A DNA stretch of 64,000 nt, taken from Rugamonas rivuli. GTDB taxonomy: Bacteria > Pseudomonadota > Gammaproteobacteria > Burkholderiales > Burkholderiaceae_D. The stretch is taken from NCBI RefSeq assembly GCF_009380165.1, contig NZ_WHUF01000008.1, positions 248,001 through 312,000 of the forward strand. Reading direction: 5' to 3'. The notes beneath the pieces are model-generated. The model was not told the DNA's origin, did no database searches, and worked only from the letters and a program-made list of their open reading frames with translations. Every line of letters begins with the position of its first letter. Position 1 is the stretch's first letter. Shown here one piece after another: positions 45,148 to 54,437 of the stretch. The position numbers and the translations under genes are program-made.

Positions 45148-45648
45148 ATGAGCGAGCAGAACAAGCCATTGGTCGGCGTCATCATGGGTTCGTCGTCGGA
45201 CTGGGACGTGATGCAGAACGCGGTCGCCATCCTCAAGCAGTTCGGCGTGCCGTATGAAGCGCAAGTCATTTCTGCGCACCGCATGCCGGACGAGATGTAC
45301 GCCTACGCCAAGAGCGCCCGCGCTCGCGGCCTGCGCGCCATCATCGCCGGCGCCGGCGGCGCGGCCCACCTGCCTGGCATGGTGGCCGCGATGACCATCG
45401 TGCCGGTGCTGGGCGTGCCGGTGCCGTCCAAGTATCTGCGCGGCGAGGATTCGCTGCTGTCCATCGTGCAGATGCCCAAGGGCGTGCCGGTGTCGACCTT
45501 CGCCATCGGCGAAGCCGGCGCCGCCAATGCCGCGCTGACGGCGGTGGCGATGATCGCCGCCAACGACGACGCGCTGGCCGGCAAGCTGGAAGCATTCCGT
45601 GTCACGCAAACCGAAGCCGCCAAGGCCATGACTTTACCGCTGGAATAA
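45148..45648 (+). CDS. purE: 5-(carboxyamino)imidazole ribonucleotide mutase
   Basis: PurE moves the carboxylate of N5-CAIR to carbon 4. The 166-residue enzyme shows VGVIMGSSSDWDVMQNAV, SAHRMPDEMYAYA, AGAGGAAHLPGMVAA and VPVPSKYLRGEDSLLSIVQMP. It lies one base after purC and directly before purK. Confidence 0.98.
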   Translation: MSEQNKPLVGVIMGSSSDWDVMQNAVAILKQFGVPYEAQVISAHRMPDEMYAYAKSARARGLRAIIAGAGGAAHLPGMVAAMTIVPVLGVPVPSKYLRGEDSLLSIVQMPKGVPVSTFAIGEAGAANAALTAVAMIAANDDALAGKLEAFRVTQTEAAKAMTLPLE

Positions 45649-46851
45649 ATGAGTAAACAGTTTTCACCAATTCTGCCAGCCGCCAATCCACCAGCCTGGC
45701 TGGGTGTGATGGGCGGTGGTCAGCTCGGCCGCATGTTTGCCCAGGCCGCACAAAGCATGGGTTATCAAGTGGCCGTGCTGGAACCGGCGGCCGACTGTCC
45801 AGCAGGGCAGGTCGCGCAGCGCCTGGTCGAAGCCGGCTATGAAGATGCCGCCGGCCTCGACGCGCTGGCCGCGCAATGCCTGGCCGTCACCACCGAATTC
45901 GAGAACGTGCCGGCCGACAGCCTGTCGCGCCTGGCGCAGCAAGTGTTTGTCGCGCCGAACGCGCATGGCGTGTCGGTGGCGCAGGACCGCATCGCCGAGA
46001 AACGCTTCTTCGTCGATTGCGCGTCCAAGTCGGGCGTGATGCCGGCGCCGCACAAGGTGATCGCCACGCATGCGGACATCGACGCCATTGGCGACGACCT
46101 GCTGCCCGGCATCCTGAAGACGGTGCGCATGGGCTATGACGGCAAGGGCCAGGTCCGCGTGCGCAGCCGCGAGGATGTGCGCGCCGCCTTCGACAGCATG
46201 GACGGCGTCACCTGCCTGCTGGAGAAGATGCTGCCGCTGGCCTACGAGGTCTCGGTGCTGACCGCGCGCGGCGCCGACGGCGAATCGGTGGTCTACCCGA
46301 TCGCCGAGAACGTCCACCGCGACGGCATCCTGTTCACTACCACCGTGCCCGGCCCGAACGTGTCGGAAGCCAGCGCCAGGATCGCACAGCAGGCGGCGCA
46401 AGCCATCGTTGCCGAGCTCGGTTATGTCGGCGTGCTGTGCATCGAATTCTTCGTGCTCACCGACGGCAGCCTGGTGGTCAACGAGATGGCGCCGCGTCCG
46501 CACAACAGCGGCCACTACACGATGGATGCCTGCGTCACCAGCCAGTTCGCGCAGCAGGTGCGCGCCATGGCCCGCCTGCCGCTGGGCGATGTGCGCCAGC
46601 ATTCGCCGGCCGTGATGCTCAACATCCTCGGCGATGTCTGGTTCACCGACGACACCGACGCCACGCGTGAACCGGCCTGGGATCAGGTGCTGGCGCTGCC
46701 GGGCGCCTGCCTGCATCTGTACGGCAAGGACGATCCGCGCCGCGCCCGCAAGATGGGCCACCTGACCTTCATCGCGCCGACCCTGGCGCAAGCGCAGCAG
46801 CAGCTCGATGCCGCCTGCGCCATCCTGGCGATCGACAAGGCGGCACCGTGA
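45649..46851 (+). CDS. purK: 5-(carboxyamino)imidazole ribonucleotide synthase
   Basis: PurK is an ATP-grasp enzyme that makes N5-CAIR from AIR, ATP and bicarbonate; PurE uses the product. The 400-residue protein has LGVMGGGQLGRMFAQAAQSM, TEFENVPADSL, KTVRMGYDGKGQVRV and VNEMAPRPHNSGHYTMDAC. Its ATG follows the purE stop with no gap. The end overlaps sua5 as GTGA. Confidence 0.97.
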   Translation: MSKQFSPILPAANPPAWLGVMGGGQLGRMFAQAAQSMGYQVAVLEPAADCPAGQVAQRLVEAGYEDAAGLDALAAQCLAVTTEFENVPADSLSRLAQQVFVAPNAHGVSVAQDRIAEKRFFVDCASKSGVMPAPHKVIATHADIDAIGDDLLPGILKTVRMGYDGKGQVRVRSREDVRAAFDSMDGVTCLLEKMLPLAYEVSVLTARGADGESVVYPIAENVHRDGILFTTTVPGPNVSEASARIAQQAAQAIVAELGYVGVLCIEFFVLTDGSLVVNEMAPRPHNSGHYTMDACVTSQFAQQVRAMARLPLGDVRQHSPAVMLNILGDVWFTDDTDATREPAWDQVLALPGACLHLYGKDDPRRARKMGHLTFIAPTLAQAQQQLDAACAILAIDKAAP

Positions 46852-47933
46852 AGCAGCAGGCCGCAACGGTAGCCGACCACACCGCCATCGCGGCGGCCGC
46901 GACGATCCTGGAGGAGGGCGGCCTGGTCGCCTTCCCCACCGAGACCGTCTACGGCCTGGGCGCCGACGCCGAGAACCCGGCGGCCGTGGCCCGCATCTAC
47001 CAGGCCAAGGGCCGGCCGAACGACCACCCGGTGATCGTCCACGTCGCCCCCGGCGCCGCGCTCGACTACTGGGTCGCCGACATTCCGGACGAAGCCCGCC
47101 AACTGGTCGCGGCCTTCTGGCCTGGCCCGCTGACCATGATCTTGAAACGCGCCAGCCACATTCCCGACGCCGTCTCCGGCGGCCAGGATACGGTCGGCAT
47201 CCGCTGCCCCTCGCACCCGGTCGCGATCGCCTTGCTGAGCGCCTTCAAGGGCGGCAAGGGCGGCGTGGCCGCGCCGTCGGCCAACAAGTTCGGCAACGTC
47301 AGCCCGACCACGGCCCAGCACGTGCGCGATGAGTTCGGCCTGGATGAACAGGACGACGGCGCCACCGACGGCGAAGCCTGCAGCGGCGCCTTGCTGAGCA
47401 CCGTGCTCGAAGGCGGTCCCAGCCAGGTCGGCATCGAATCGACCATCGTCGACCTGTCGCGCCTGGCGACGCACGGCCCGGTGCTGCTGCGTCCCGGCCA
47501 CATCAGCGCGCAGCAGATCGCCGACGTCATCGGCGCCATGCCGGCCGCGCCGGACCAGGCCGCGCCGCGCGCCTCCGGCACGCTGGAATCGCACTACGCG
47601 CCCCGCACGCCGGTGACGATGCTGCCGCAGGCCGAACTGGCGGCCGCGCTGGCGCAGTTGCAGGCGCGCGGCGTCAAGGTGGCGCTGATCGGCCATGCCT
47701 TGCCGGCGCAGTCACCATCGTCGCCGTCGCAACGCCTGCTGCCGGCCGAGCCGGCCGGCTACGCCTACGGCCTGTACGCCGCGCTGCGCGACATGGACCA
47801 GACCGGCTCCGACCTGATCCTGGTCGAGACCCCGCCGCAGGACGCGGCGTGGCTGGGCGTCAACGACCGCTTGCGCCGTTCGGTGTTCGGCTCGGCCGGC
47901 GTGATCGCATCCCTGCTGAAAACTGAGATGTAA
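46848..47933 (+). CDS. tsaC: L-threonylcarbamoyladenylate synthase (Sua5 type)
   Basis: It makes threonylcarbamoyl-AMP for the t6A modification at tRNA position 37. The 361-residue protein has an N-terminal YrdC domain (GGLVAFPTETVYGLGADAE, ARIYQAKGRPNDHPVIVHV, FWPGPLTMIL, APSANKFGNVSPTTAQHV, IESTIVDLS) and a C-terminal Sua5 domain beginning near SGTLESHYAPRTPV. It starts with GTG at 46848, overlapping the purK stop, so it is translated with the purine genes. Further right, tcdA acts on the same tRNA base. Confidence 0.95.
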   Translation: MKQQAATVADHTAIAAAATILEEGGLVAFPTETVYGLGADAENPAAVARIYQAKGRPNDHPVIVHVAPGAALDYWVADIPDEARQLVAAFWPGPLTMILKRASHIPDAVSGGQDTVGIRCPSHPVAIALLSAFKGGKGGVAAPSANKFGNVSPTTAQHVRDEFGLDEQDDGATDGEACSGALLSTVLEGGPSQVGIESTIVDLSRLATHGPVLLRPGHISAQQIADVIGAMPAAPDQAAPRASGTLESHYAPRTPVTMLPQAELAAALAQLQARGVKVALIGHALPAQSPSSPSQRLLPAEPAGYAYGLYAALRDMDQTGSDLILVETPPQDAAWLGVNDRLRRSVFGSAGVIASLLKTEM

Positions 47934-48069
47934 GTGTTGCGATAGGTCATGCAATTGGCTTGCTTTTCTGCTAAGCTAAAGCGTTGCTCGACAAAAAAAA
48001 ATTCCGGCAACCTTGACCTACCAGCAGGGGCCGCCTCATAGGGTCCCGCACCCAATTTGAGGATGCATC

Positions 48070-49611
48070 ATGTTCAACGCCGCCCGTTTTTCCCTGATTT
48101 CCCTTGCCGTATTGCTGGCTTGTTGTGGCGGCGGCGGCGGTTCCGCCGGCAACCAGACCGGCGGCACCGTGGTGACGCAGCCGCCGGCCCAGCTGCGCGG
48201 CGTGCCCATCGGCGGCGCCACGCTGGTGCCGGCTGCCGTCGGCAACGGCGCCATGGCCAACACCGTCGAGCCTGGCGTCATGAAGAAGCTGATGGATGGC
48301 ACCATCCCCCTCGGCAGCTCCATGACCGGCACGCCGACCTGCGCCGTGACCGCCTACACTCTCAAGTACCACACCGTCGACTCGGTGGCGGCCGACACCG
48401 ACGCCAGCACCGCGATCATCGTGCCGTCCGGCACGGACGCGGCCTGCCAGGGCAGCCGTCCGGTGATGTTGTATGCGCACGGCACCTCGCCGCGCAAGAC
48501 CACCGACATGGCCAACCTGTCCGCCACCGAGGCGCGGCTGGTGGCGGCGATGTTCGCGGCCCAGGGCTACATCGTGGTGGCGCCGAACTATGCCGGCTAT
48601 GCGGGCTCGTCGCTGGCCTACCATCCCTACCTGGACGCCGACCAGCAATCCAACGACATGATCGACGCCTTACGCGCCGCCCGCAGCGTGCTCGGCAGCA
48701 TCGGCGCCAGCGCTTCCAGCAAGCTGGTAGTGAGCGGTTACTCGCAGGGCGGCTTCGTGGCGCTGGCCACCCAGCGTGCGATGCAGACCAAGTACGCCGG
48801 CGAATTCTCGGTGGCGGCGGCGGCGCCGATGTCCGGCCCGTATGCGCTGCTGCAATTCGGCGACGCCATCTACGGCGGTGCGCCGACGGTGGGTTCCAGC
48901 GGCTTCCTGCCGATGCTGATCAACGCCGGCCAGCGCGCCGGCGCCGGCATCTACGCCAGCCTGGACGACATCTACGAAGCCAAGTACGCCACCGGCATCG
49001 ATACGCTGCTGCCGGGCACGCAGGGCCTGGGCGACCTGGTGGCGGCCGGCAAGCTGCCGAACGACGTGCTGTTCGCCCAGGATTCCCTGCCGCAGGCGTC
49101 GGGCTACGCGTCCTACTTCGGTTTCGACCACTTGATGAAGACCAGCTACCGCAACGGCTACCTGGCCGACCTCAAGGCCAACCCCTGCAACACCAACAGC
49201 GTCTCGCCGCTGGGCTGCACGCCTGCCCAGCCGCTGCGCAAGTGGCTGCTGAGGAACGATCTGCGCACCTACACGCCGACCGTGCCGCTGCTGCTGTGCG
49301 GCGGCAACGAGGATCCGGTGGTGCCGTTCGCTAACACCGACGCCGCCAACGATTACTTCCGCGCCCACGCCATGGCCTCCGGCCTGCTGACGGTGCTGGA
49401 TGTGGACGATTCGGCGCTGCTGGGCCCGTACCGCACCACGCGCGCCGAATTCGCCGCCGCCAAGCAGGTGCTGCGCTTGTCCACGCTGACCAGCACGGGT
49501 TCGACGGCGGCCGCCAACAAGGCCGTCAGCGACGCCTACCACGCCGGCCTGGTCGCCCCATTCTGCATGCGCGAGGTAAGAAACTTCTTCGATTCTGCAC
49601 CTGCACGCTGA
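48070..49611 (+). CDS. Exported lipoprotein alpha/beta hydrolase (secretory lipase/esterase-like)
   Basis: The 513-residue protein has a lipoprotein signal ending SLAVLLACCGGG with adjacent Cys. The alpha/beta-hydrolase core shows VMLYAHGTSPRKTT (oxyanion), IVVAPNYAGYAGS, nucleophile elbow VVSGYSQGGFVALA and a probable acid in LLCGGNEDPVVPFA. The catalytic His is not certain. Such proteins hydrolyse esters or peptides at the cell surface. It lies in a run of exported proteins with the SGNH esterase and OmpW but is separated from them by its own intergenic regions. Confidence 0.82.
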   Translation: MFNAARFSLISLAVLLACCGGGGGSAGNQTGGTVVTQPPAQLRGVPIGGATLVPAAVGNGAMANTVEPGVMKKLMDGTIPLGSSMTGTPTCAVTAYTLKYHTVDSVAADTDASTAIIVPSGTDAACQGSRPVMLYAHGTSPRKTTDMANLSATEARLVAAMFAAQGYIVVAPNYAGYAGSSLAYHPYLDADQQSNDMIDALRAARSVLGSIGASASSKLVVSGYSQGGFVALATQRAMQTKYAGEFSVAAAAPMSGPYALLQFGDAIYGGAPTVGSSGFLPMLINAGQRAGAGIYASLDDIYEAKYATGIDTLLPGTQGLGDLVAAGKLPNDVLFAQDSLPQASGYASYFGFDHLMKTSYRNGYLADLKANPCNTNSVSPLGCTPAQPLRKWLLRNDLRTYTPTVPLLLCGGNEDPVVPFANTDAANDYFRAHAMASGLLTVLDVDDSALLGPYRTTRAEFAAAKQVLRLSTLTSTGSTAAANKAVSDAYHAGLVAPFCMREVRNFFDSAPAR

Positions 49612-49795
49612 AATCGATTTTGCGTAAAGTTGTCTCATTGAAAATAAAGCCGAGCAATCGTTCTTTTTAGCCACAGACGACAGGGGATTTGATGTGCTCC
49701 CCTATACATCGATAGCTAACGCTGGCATATTAGTTGGGTTGCGAATAGCACGGACGTTCGTATCACACTATAAAAATATTTTTCTAGGAGACAAC
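49612..49795 (+). other. Intergenic region before the SGNH esterase gene
   Basis: 184 bases, clearly less GC-rich. TATAAA at about 49770 could be a -10 but no matched -35 was seen. AGGAG at 49786 is the ribosome site for the next gene. Confidence 0.35.
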
Positions 49796-51148
49796 ATGCG
49801 TCATACCAAATTTGCACTTGCTGCAATGACCCTGGCCGTCCTTGCAGGTTGCGGCGGCACCGATCCCCAACCCGGCGATCAATCCATCAAGATCAAATAC
49901 AGTGCCCAGGTGTCGTTTGGCGACAGCCTGTCCGACGTCGGCTCCTACGCGGTCGGCACGGTCGCCGCGCTCAAGGGCGGCAAATTCACGATCAATGGCG
50001 ACAGCTCGGCCACCGTTCCCACGCTGACCGGCAAGAACTGGACCGAACTGGTCGCCGCTCAATTCGGCCTGGCTGCGCCGTGCGCGGCCTTGACCGGCCT
50101 CGACGGTGATGCCAGCAAAGGTTTCTCGGTACCGCAAGCGCCCCACGCCGGCTGCTACGGCTATGCCCAGGGCGGCGCGCGCGTCACCAACCCTGTCGGC
50201 CCGGGCAACAAGCTGACCGGCAGCGCGCTGGGCGCGCTGACCATCCCGGTCGTCACCCAGGTGGCCAACCACTTGAAAGCCGTCGGCGGCAAATTCAAGG
50301 GCGATGAAATGGTGTTCGTCATGGCGGGCGCCAACGATGCGCTGCTGGGCTTGTCCGTGTTGGGCGACAATTCGACCAAGGCCGGCAGCCAGGCCTATGT
50401 CACCAGCCTGGTCGGCCAGCTGGCTGCCGGCGCCACCACGCCGCAAGCCGCCGCCGCCGCCATCGGCCTGGCCGCGCAGACGGAAGCTGCCAACCCGGGC
50501 AGCACGGCGGACTCGATCACCATCGCAGCAGTCGGCGCAGCCGCTGTCCAGCCAGGCAATTCCGCAGTGGCCTCGCAGGCCGTCTGGGGCCCGATGGCCT
50601 TGAAAGCCAAGGCTGACGGCGCCGCCGCCGGCGCCGCCTACGCCGCCGCCCATGGTCCGGAACTGGTGACCGCGATGACCACCGCCGCCACCGAACTGGT
50701 CGCCCTGGTCAAGACGCAGATCCTCGCCAACGGCGCCAACTACGTCACCGTCAACAACATCCCGGACCTCGGCACCACGCCGTTCGCCCTGGCCCAGACG
50801 GACTCGACCAAGGCCCTGATCAACGCCATGATCGGCGCCTTCAACTCGACGCTGAGCGCCGGCCTGGCATCGGAATCGAAGGTGTTGCTGGTAGACGTGT
50901 TCGCGGGCAGCCACGACCAGGCCATCAATCCCGGCCCGTATGGCCTGACCAACGTGACCGAGAACGCTTGCGACCTGACCGCGCCGAAGAACCCGCTGGG
51001 CAGCTCGGTGGTGTGCAACGCCAGCAACGTCAAATCGGGCGATATCAGCCATTGGGGCTTTGCCGACACGCTGCACCCTACGCCGTACAACAACCTGCTG
51101 CTGGCCCGCTACGTGGCCGAGAAGCTGGTCGTCAAGGGCTGGCTGTAA
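49796..51148 (+). CDS. Exported SGNH/GDSL-family lipoprotein esterase
   Basis: The 450-residue protein has a lipoprotein signal (AAMTLAVLAGCGG). GDSL block I is VSFGDSLSDVGSY with the nucleophile Ser, block III VFVMAGANDALLG with Asn, and block V WGFADTLHPTPYNN with the Asp-x-x-His pair. These secreted esterases act on lipids, polysaccharide acetyl groups or polyhydroxyalkanoates; the true substrate is unknown. Long Ala-rich segments lie between blocks III and V. The ATG at 49796 is preceded by AGGAG at five bases. Confidence 0.88.
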   Translation: MRHTKFALAAMTLAVLAGCGGTDPQPGDQSIKIKYSAQVSFGDSLSDVGSYAVGTVAALKGGKFTINGDSSATVPTLTGKNWTELVAAQFGLAAPCAALTGLDGDASKGFSVPQAPHAGCYGYAQGGARVTNPVGPGNKLTGSALGALTIPVVTQVANHLKAVGGKFKGDEMVFVMAGANDALLGLSVLGDNSTKAGSQAYVTSLVGQLAAGATTPQAAAAAIGLAAQTEAANPGSTADSITIAAVGAAAVQPGNSAVASQAVWGPMALKAKADGAAAGAAYAAAHGPELVTAMTTAATELVALVKTQILANGANYVTVNNIPDLGTTPFALAQTDSTKALINAMIGAFNSTLSAGLASESKVLLVDVFAGSHDQAINPGPYGLTNVTENACDLTAPKNPLGSSVVCNASNVKSGDISHWGFADTLHPTPYNNLLLARYVAEKLVVKGWL

Positions 51149-51223
51149 TTCAGTCGTCGCGCGCAGCCGCCGCCTGCGGGAGGGCGGCTGCCGGACTCAT
51201 CACACAATAAATCAGGAGACGAT

Positions 51224-51904
51224 ATGAAGAACACGGTAAAACTGCTGGCGCTGGCCGCCGCACTGACGGTGGCCTCGGCCGCATCGGCGCAACAAACCGC
51301 CGGCACCTGGCTGGGCACGCTGGGCATCAACAAGATCACACCGAAAGTCGATTCGGGCGACGTCTCGGCGCCGGCGCTGCCGGGCACCAAGACCGACGTC
51401 GGTTCGGACACCAAGCCGCGCTTCGCGATCGCTTACATGGTGACCGACAATATTGCGGCTGAGATCGATCTGGGTCTGCCCTACAAACATGAGCTGCGCG
51501 GCGCCGGTGCGATCGAAGGCACGGGCAAGCTGGCCACGGCGGAAGTGCTGCCGCCGACGGCCTTCATCCAATACCGCTTCCTGCCGGCGAACTCGATGGT
51601 CCGTCCTTATGTGGGCCTGGGCATCACCTACGCCATGTTCCAGAAGGAACGCGGTTCGGGCCAGCTGACTGCCGTGCTGAACACCGGCGGCCCTGGCGCT
51701 ACCTTCAAGCTTGATGACAAGTGGGCGGTGAGCTACCAGCTCGGCGGCACGGTGAAGATCAATGAGAAGTGGTTCCTGGACGCCTCGGTCATCAAGACCA
51801 AGCTGAAAACCACGGCCCATTACTCGACCGGCCAGACCCAGAACGTGCGGCTGGATCCGCTGGCGGTCAACGTCAGCATCGGCTACAACTTCAAGGGCTT
51901 CTAA
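51224..51904 (+). CDS. ompW: OmpW-family outer-membrane protein
   Basis: The 226-residue protein has a signal peptide (KLLALAAALTVASAASAQ) and an eight-strand OmpW barrel: TWLGTLGINKITPK, DNIAAEIDLGLPYKHEL, PTAFIQYRFLPANSMVRPYVGLGITYAMF, KWFLDASVIKTKLKTT and the closing LDPLAVNVSIGYNFKGF with terminal Phe, typical for outer-membrane insertion. OmpW forms a channel for small hydrophobic molecules. The preceding gene is a secreted esterase, whose lipid products could be its cargo; this link is only positional. Confidence 0.92.
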   Translation: MKNTVKLLALAAALTVASAASAQQTAGTWLGTLGINKITPKVDSGDVSAPALPGTKTDVGSDTKPRFAIAYMVTDNIAAEIDLGLPYKHELRGAGAIEGTGKLATAEVLPPTAFIQYRFLPANSMVRPYVGLGITYAMFQKERGSGQLTAVLNTGGPGATFKLDDKWAVSYQLGGTVKINEKWFLDASVIKTKLKTTAHYSTGQTQNVRLDPLAVNVSIGYNFKGF

Positions 51905-51920
51905 GGTTTAAGCCGAAAAC

Positions 51921-51960
51921 AAAAAAACCGCTGGGGCCTTGCAGCCGCAGCGGTTTTTTT
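51921..51960 (+). terminator. Bidirectional terminator between ompW and gcdH
   Basis: AACCGCTG / CAGCGGTT arms, flanked by A7 and T7; serves both convergent genes. Confidence 0.9.
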
Positions 51961-51972
51961 ACGTCCATCGGT

Positions 51973-53157
51973 TTATTGGAACGCCTGGATGCCGGTCTGG
52001 GCGCGGCCCAGGATCAGCGCGTGGATGTCGTGCGTACCTTCGTAGGTATTGACCACTTCCAGGTTGACCATGTGGCGGATGATGCCGAACTCGTCCGAGA
52101 TGCCGTTACCACCCAGCATGTCGCGCGCGACGCGGGCGATGTCCAGCGACTTGCCGCAGGAATTGCGCTTCATCATCGAGGTGATTTCCACCGCCGCGGT
52201 GCCGGCGTCCTTCATGCGGCCCAGCTGCAAACAGCCTTGCAGGCCCAGCGTGATTTCGGTCTGCATGTCGGCCAGCTTCTTCTGCACCAGCTGGTTGGCG
52301 GCCAGCGGACGGCCGAACTGGTGGCGGTCCAGCACGTACTGGCGCGCGGTGTGCCAGCAGGCTTCGGCCGCGCCCAGCGCGCCCCAGGCGATGCCGTAGC
52401 GTGCCGAGTTCAGGCAGGTGAACGGACCCTTCAGGCCGCGCACGTCCGGGAAGGCGTTCTCTTCCGGGCAGAACACATTGTCCATCACGATCTCGCCCGT
52501 CACCGAAGCGCGCAGGCCGAACTTGCCGTGGATGGCGGGGGCGCTCAGGCCGGCCATGCCTTTTTCCAGCACGAAGCCGCGGATCGCGCCTTCATCGTCC
52601 TTGGCCCAGACCACGAACACGTCGGCCACCGGCGAGTTGGTGATCCACATCTTGGAACCGCTCAGCGCGTAGCCGCCCGGCACCTTCTTGGCGCGGGTGA
52701 TCATCGAGCCCGGGTCGGAACCGTGGTTAGGCTCGGTCAGGCCGAAGCAGCCGATCCATTCGCCGGTCGCCAGTTTCGGCAGGTATTTCTGTTTCTGCGC
52801 TTCGGTGCCGAACTCGTAGATCGGCACCATCACCAGCGACGACTGCACGCTCATCATCGAACGGTAGCCGGAATCGATGCGCTCGACTTCGCGGGCGATC
52901 AGGCCGTAGGCCACGTAGTTCAGGCCGGGACCGCCGTACTGTTCCGGAATGGTCGGGCCCAGCAGGCCCAGTTCGCCCATCTCGCGGAAGATCGAAGTGT
53001 CCATCTTTTCGTGGCGGAAGGCGTCCAGAATGCGCGGCGCCAGTTTGTCCTGGCAATACGCGGCGGCGGCGTCGCGCACCATGCGCTCGTCGTCGGTCAG
53101 TTGCTGGTCCAGCAGCAGGGGATCATCCCAGTGGAATTGGGCGCGGGCTTGGCTCAT
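51973..53157 (-). CDS. gcdH: Glutaryl-CoA dehydrogenase (acyl-CoA dehydrogenase family)
   Basis: The 394-residue flavoenzyme oxidises and decarboxylates glutaryl-CoA to crotonyl-CoA in lysine and tryptophan breakdown. Seen are GYRSMMSVQSSLVM, the flavin site IGCFGLTEPNHGSDPGSM, WITNSPVADVF, and the catalytic Glu in VVNTYEGTHDIHALILGR. The whole length matches glutaryl-CoA dehydrogenase better than short-chain acyl-CoA dehydrogenases. Link to the amine operon (cadaverine also yields glutarate) is possible but only by theme. Confidence 0.93.
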   Translation of the reverse strand: MSQARAQFHWDDPLLLDQQLTDDERMVRDAAAAYCQDKLAPRILDAFRHEKMDTSIFREMGELGLLGPTIPEQYGGPGLNYVAYGLIAREVERIDSGYRSMMSVQSSLVMVPIYEFGTEAQKQKYLPKLATGEWIGCFGLTEPNHGSDPGSMITRAKKVPGGYALSGSKMWITNSPVADVFVVWAKDDEGAIRGFVLEKGMAGLSAPAIHGKFGLRASVTGEIVMDNVFCPEENAFPDVRGLKGPFTCLNSARYGIAWGALGAAEACWHTARQYVLDRHQFGRPLAANQLVQKKLADMQTEITLGLQGCLQLGRMKDAGTAAVEITSMMKRNSCGKSLDIARVARDMLGGNGISDEFGIIRHMVNLEVVNTYEGTHDIHALILGRAQTGIQAFQ

Positions 53158-53252
53158 AGTGGTCTCTCATTATGAAAATTTGTGAAGGCTGCCCGCATTC
53201 TATGCCGGGGCCACCGTCACGGCTTTTCAAATGGCGACACCAATTTCCGTTT

Positions 53253-53756
53253 TTAGCCCAGGCTGCCGAACTGGCCGCCGTGGAAAATCAGCGGCGGCGA
53301 CGGCGAGAACTCGCACAGCTCGACCTCGCCGACGAAAATCACGTGGTCGCCTTCCGGATAGCGGCTGCGGTTGTGGCATTCGAACCAGGCCGAGGCGCCC
53401 TTGAGGATGGGCTGGCCGGTGCGCGACAGCTCGTATTCGGTGTTTTCCCACGGGTCGATGCCGCGCGTGGCGAACTGCTTGGCCAGGTGCGCCTGGCTGG
53501 CCGACAGCACATTGATGACGTAGTGCGAATTGCCGGTGAAGATGGGCATGCTGTTGGCCGTGGTCGCCAGGCTCCACAGCACCAGCGGCGGGTCCAGCGA
53601 CACCGAATTGAAGGAACTGGCCGTCAGGCCGCGAAAGGTGCCGTCCGCCAGCCGGGTGGTGATGACGGTGACGCCGGTGGCGAACTGGCCCAGCGCCTGG
53701 CGAAAATGGCTGGTATCGAAGGGGCGCTGGTCGGCGCGGGGAGAACGAGTGTGCAT
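53253..53756 (-). CDS. Flavin reductase family protein
   Basis: The 167-residue FMN-binding split-barrel protein: FRQALGQFATGVTVITT, GLTASSFNSVSLDPPLVLWSL, HYVINVLSASQAHLAKQFA and HVIFVGEVELCEF are the family blocks. It supplies reduced flavin to a partner monooxygenase or acts on flavin alone; no partner is adjacent. It is 95 bases upstream of gcdH on the same strand. Confidence 0.9.
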   Translation of the reverse strand: MHTRSPRADQRPFDTSHFRQALGQFATGVTVITTRLADGTFRGLTASSFNSVSLDPPLVLWSLATTANSMPIFTGNSHYVINVLSASQAHLAKQFATRGIDPWENTEYELSRTGQPILKGASAWFECHNRSRYPEGDHVIFVGEVELCEFSPSPPLIFHGGQFGSLG

Positions 53757-53866
53757 GGTGGACCTGTGACTTTTCAGCCATTATGCCAAAGTTTACCGTG
53801 CGATAGCGTATTGCCCTGGTTTGCGTTACAGTGAACCCATGGGCATTCTTCTACGCGGGGGGAGTC

Positions 53867-54421
53867 ATGACGAGTCAGACTGCGCCGGCCACGGCGCTGG
53901 AAACGGCGTATCTGGGCGGCGGCTGCTTCTGGTGTACCGAGGCCGTGTATGCCCAGGTCAAGGGCGTCGTCCAGGTCGAATCGGGCTACACCGGCGGCCA
54001 CCAGCCCGACCCCACGTACGAGCAAGTCTGCGCCGGCGGCACCGGCCATGCCGAAGTAGTGAAATTGCAATTTGATCCCGCCGTCATCGGTTTCCGCGAC
54101 CTGCTGGAAATCTTCTTCACCATCCACGACCCGACCACCTTGAACCGCCAGGGCAACGACGTCGGCACCCAGTACCGCTCGGTGATTTTTTACCAGTCGC
54201 CGCAGCAGGAAGCCACGGCGCGCCAGGTGATCGCGCAGATGGCCGGGGTGTGGGACGCGCCCATCGTCACCGAACTGGCGCCGGCCTCGACCTACTATCC
54301 GGCCGAACCCTACCATCAGGATTACTTCACACAACATCCCTTGCAAAGCTATTGCGCTTTCGTGGTGGCGCCCAAGGTGGCCAAGTTCAGGAGTACCTAC
54401 GCGTATCGCCTGAAATCATAA
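53867..54421 (+). CDS. msrA: Peptide methionine (S)-S-oxide reductase
   Basis: The 184-residue repair enzyme has the active site LGGGCFWCTEAVYAQVKGV (nucleophile Cys), GYTGGHQPDPTYEQVCAGGTGHAEVV and DPTTLNRQGNDVGTQYRSVI. C-terminal HQDYF is normal. The start is ATG 53867, preceded by GGGGGAG only two bases away; GTG 53831 would add 12 residues. It is divergent from the flavin reductase gene. Confidence 0.95.
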   Translation: MTSQTAPATALETAYLGGGCFWCTEAVYAQVKGVVQVESGYTGGHQPDPTYEQVCAGGTGHAEVVKLQFDPAVIGFRDLLEIFFTIHDPTTLNRQGNDVGTQYRSVIFYQSPQQEATARQVIAQMAGVWDAPIVTELAPASTYYPAEPYHQDYFTQHPLQSYCAFVVAPKVAKFRSTYAYRLKS

Positions 54422-54437
54422 AAACGAGGGGACGTGC